Shown piece after piece: positions 17,901-19,161 of a stretch of DNA of 19,161 bases. This stretch comes from Stramenopiles sp. TOSAG23-2 (taxonomy: Eukaryota; Sar): positions 1-19,161 of the forward strand of contig LT649588.1 of the NCBI GenBank assembly GCA_900128395.1, given 5' to 3'. Under the pieces are notes generated by a model, which saw only the letters and a list, made by a program, of their open reading frames with translations, was not told the DNA's origin and did not search any database. Position numbers and translations under genes: made by a program. Numbering within the stretch: the stretch's first letter is position 1; each line of letters opens with the position of its first letter.

Positions 17901-18458
17901 ACCACGAAATAAGTCTGTTATTCTCGTCCTCGTATTTGTTCTATTTTCCACTCCATCACCGCCACCATCCTTACTACTGTTTGCGGAAGCAGCAATGACT
18001 TCACTATGTGCCAATGACCGATCCAATGCATCAAACAATACCATACAAAGTTCTTGAACATCCTGTTGAGTAGCACCTTGACTTTTGCTCCAACCAAATG
18101 AACATGTTAAATCTTCCGTTGATACAGCTGGACGTGCACCAAATTGTAATTTTGCAAATAATAATTGCAATTGTAATGGTATACTACGCTTTGCCGGACC
18201 GTGCAAATTTGGATCATGCCTGAATGAATACAAGCATCGTCTTAATTCAGGAGTGGTAAACAAGGTTTGAATCAAACTATTCAAATAACAGGTAGCCGCT
18301 TGATTTATAAGCCCAACATACCCCGTTTTTGATCTAGTATTTAAAAACCTACTACCTTCATCGTTTAATATTTTATTTAATTCATCTTTATTTGTTTGGT
18401 AAAATTTTAATGTTTCCTCATCAAGAAGAGTGGTGTCGATATTTTTTGTCACTTCCAT
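14928..18458 (-). CDS. USP47: Ubiquitin-specific protease, USP47-like
   Basis: A cysteine deubiquitinase that cleaves ubiquitin from proteins. From the ATG at 18458 it is 1176 aa. The USP domain spans about residues 46-442: Cys box GLINQAATCYLNSLIQTLF (C57), QQDVQELCMVLFDAL, FDFDYQTMRRVKVND, His box NHSGTSRGGHYRAF (H364), and WYDFNDAHV (D385), then NAYLLCYRK. Sequence order and the long C-terminal tail of ubiquitin-like segments (about 500-1050) match USP47 rather than USP7; no N-terminal MATH domain is present. An Asn/Asp-rich insert interrupts the catalytic domain (about 300-340). Zinc-ribbon Cys positions common in USPs are mostly replaced: IRGKEF instead of a CxxC, and YFCEEL with one Cys. 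The tail is basic/acidic and low complexity. The open frame extends 27 codons upstream to a non-ATG boundary at 18539, preceded by ATACAG, which resembles a splice acceptor, so a further 5' exon cannot be excluded. Confidence 0.9.
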   Translation of the reverse strand: MEVTKNIDTTLLDEETLKFYQTNKDELNKILNDEGSRFLNTRSKTGYVGLINQAATCYLNSLIQTLFTTPELRRCLYSFRHDPNLHGPAKRSIPLQLQLLFAKLQFGARPAVSTEDLTCSFGWSKSQGATQQDVQELCMVLFDALDRSLAHSEVIAASANSSKDGGGDGVENRTNTRTRITDLFRGLNYNYIRGKEFSGRYHSDPFLTLSLPIKGQKDVIESLKTSFQPDKLDGENQYFCEELDKKIDAEKGSLVDRLPPVLMLHLKRFDFDYQTMRRVKVNDSCEIPEIIDMDNVLNDFRYDKCDDPNNNKDDANTNSENNSNENVSSTMNNRKGGNNKTKQLLGKYQLVSVMNHSGTSRGGHYRAFIRGDRRDNVNKWYDFNDAHVSEMTEKDIDRLFGQNVDNGSDVVDDATKGATGVQVKKMPSNRSSSNAYLLCYRKMTGDDNAKINNIVIASSDEELKLLPENVQKTIEDESAKYLRLRRAYDIKQLLVEMRVFTSGAIGTVQGADLTLDMPSVYTLRQATETVYQKIFNDQNKKVISIDRVRLRKFDAHASAAGKTYGGEESKTLKDLKFGLSCTMMLEVREEDETFEEYNPNEMLVRISTWDIEKQTSNANSSKIVRVEGDQQATVGALRKAVEKATGVEQTKHRLIRMNANSAVVLNDDEKMIKKHFSIWSGEEVIIERVDDANEKESYLTSFNSAIIKTYEDKRNRVSINFNKLGEKMFENCVIIDKRKSLFTLKEAIAATLNIEDLNTFRLKLHARAPVLKDLEKSMNDNNLSDGSVVFVEKGVQPKVGDVILLFYRYTPNAKEPFKAISKALFSKDTKVKDVKLRISKHPKSKGHSPEKLRLRIRGKTGKDVGAILRDDQTLGASVKRLSDNDKFAVQYLDTEEVVTSKDAIVSFILWRPIIHKLGKKIEAVVSKHMTTKNLDEKLSNIFSHKFIEEANDGNDTNNTNNEVTKRDFRVAKLRTLGGINAKVIYGRTMSGKGIQWVGLNEDVEDNNSDNMLVMRTDIGRLNDGTNLLIVDKKELNDAIELKIKRDSTPQSPNTGEGNNRPRPPPARNSKFGKGGNGNNIIVFPKRREVGVKIATVFDSPTKKTPDEKKDEEKNDTNIDLTSSTKSVVGTETLEEQRRRLFEKESGNNSNDVNKNTEDDAKKEGVGNLDDSVVIVV

Positions 18459-18981
18459 ATTGTGTAGCTGGTTTATGATCTGATAATCTCTCTTTGCATC
18501 TTTCTCTTGTATATTTATTGCTATTGTTGAGTCTTTCAAACTGTATTAATATTTGATATATAAATATTTTATATATCAAATCAATCAATCAATTATAATA
18601 ATAACTGCACAACTGTTGTTTTTTGAAAAAACCACCACCAAAAAAAAAAAATCATCCTTTTTTTTTGGCACCCGTAGTACACACTATCAAATGAGACTAT
18701 AAAAATTTATACTCGATTCTCGATTTCCAGAAAACACACATAAAACAAAACAAACACATTTGTTCTGCTTTCTCTATTTATTAATAATATTTTTACGAAG
18801 AATTTTTTTATGTTAAAGATATAATACAGCAATATATAGTGTAGACCGTGTACAAACCATCATTAAAACATGAAACGAAATTCTTGGGTAGCATATTTAT
18901 TAATAATATTTTTACGAAGAATTTTTTTATGTTAAAGATATAATACAGCAATATATAGTGTAGACCGTGTACAAACCATCA
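18459..18981. promoter_or_regulatory. Intergenic region upstream of the USP47-like gene
   Basis: About 0.5 kb between the 3' end of the right-edge gene and the USP start, both on the minus strand. It is AT-rich with homopolymer runs (A-run near 18640, T-run near 18660), an inverted repeat TTTGATATATAAATATTTTATATATCAAA at about 18553-18581, and the first copy of the 119-bp duplication. It should contain the 3' region of the upstream gene and the USP promoter; no coding frame is supported apart from the possible N-terminal extension of the USP. Confidence 0.5.
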
Positions 18982-19012
18982 TTAAAACATGAAACGAAAT
19001 TCTTGGGTAGCA
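18775..19012. repeat. Perfect 119-bp tandem duplication
   Basis: Bases 18775-18893 and 18894-19012 are identical by eye along the full 119 nt, beginning TATTTATTAATAATATT and ending TTCTTGGGTAGCA. The copy at the right contains the last nine codons and stop of the minus-strand gene at the window edge plus its 3' flank; the left copy is the duplicated, non-translated version. Perfect identity implies a very recent event or an assembly duplication. Confidence 0.96.
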
Positions 19013-19161
19013 GTATCGAGGCATGATAAAGCAGTCCCTATAACTATTATATGTGCGCAAAGCTGTACTTTATTTTTCTCAATTGCATTGTCCATAAATG
19101 TTTTTATCAATAATTTACCGTCAAATATAATGATCTTTTTCTTTGGTGGTTTTGGTGTAAT
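18982..19161 (-). CDS. C-terminal 59 codons of an unrecognised gene, truncated by the window edge
   Basis: On the minus strand an uninterrupted frame runs from the right edge to TAA at 18984-18982. It starts ITPKPPKKKIIIFDGKLLI, continues TFMDNAIEKNKVQLCAHII and ends CLDTATQEFRFMF. Codon composition resembles the neighbouring genes and the frame is open to the edge, so it is probably the 3' end of a real gene. No family is recognised from this short piece. Its final nine codons and stop lie inside the 119-bp tandem duplication, so the stop and 3' flank are present twice; translation would end at the first (right) copy. The gene would be transcribed toward the USP47-like gene in tandem. Confidence 0.6.
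   Translation of the reverse strand: MTPKPPKKKIIIFDGKLLIKTFMDNAIEKNKVQLCAHIIVIGTALSCLDTATQEFRFMF

Overview
The window is AT-rich nuclear DNA of a unicellular eukaryote. The proteins are eukaryotic (two-domain soluble adenylyl cyclase, USP47-type deubiquitinase, seven-helix membrane TKL kinase). One gene carries a canonical GTAAGT...CAG intron of 95 nt, most others are single open frames, and Asn/Gln/Ser/Lys low-complexity tracts are common. The gene set would suit a stramenopile or other SAR-type protist, but the sequence does not fix the lineage. Nothing points to a virus, plasmid or bacterial operon.

Layout, left to right. 1-704 (+) is the 3' part of a glycoside hydrolase family 2 gene whose frame is broken twice. 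851-5859 (-) is a spliced soluble adenylyl cyclase of ADCY10 type, about 1637 aa; two separate-looking frames are joined by the intron at 2865-2959. An intergenic promoter region separates it from a divergent gene at 6368-8044 (+), which encodes a secreted Ser/Gly- then Lys/Ser-rich repeat protein of unknown function. It converges on a secreted type I sulfatase (8191-10212, -). The sulfatase start lies inside the 3' end of a 7TM-TKL kinase gene on the same strand (10163-12037, -; 50 bp overlap). About 0.9 kb of non-coding DNA with an (AT)14 run and a GC-richer islet leads to a secreted sialate O-acetylesterase (12966-14708, +). That gene converges on a USP47-like deubiquitinase (14928-18458, -). 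The right edge holds a perfect 119-bp tandem duplication and the last 59 codons of an unrecognised gene (18982-19161, -).

Genes acting together. Three genes encode enzymes on glycans (GH2, sulfatase, sialate/carbohydrate O-acetylesterase). Two of them, and the Lys/Ser repeat protein, start with clear signal peptides. The neighbourhood therefore has a secretory or cell-surface glycan flavour, interspersed with signalling genes (cAMP synthesis, receptor-like kinase) and ubiquitin control. Gene orientation is mixed with short intergenic gaps, so these are independent transcription units in a compact genome. The possible exception is the overlapping kinase/sulfatase pair.

The most unusual items are the silaffin-like composition of the Lys/Ser repeat protein, the 7TM-TKL fusion with HGD and DLG motifs, the same-strand 50-bp gene overlap, and the GH2 frame breaks that coincide with very short GT...AG segments.
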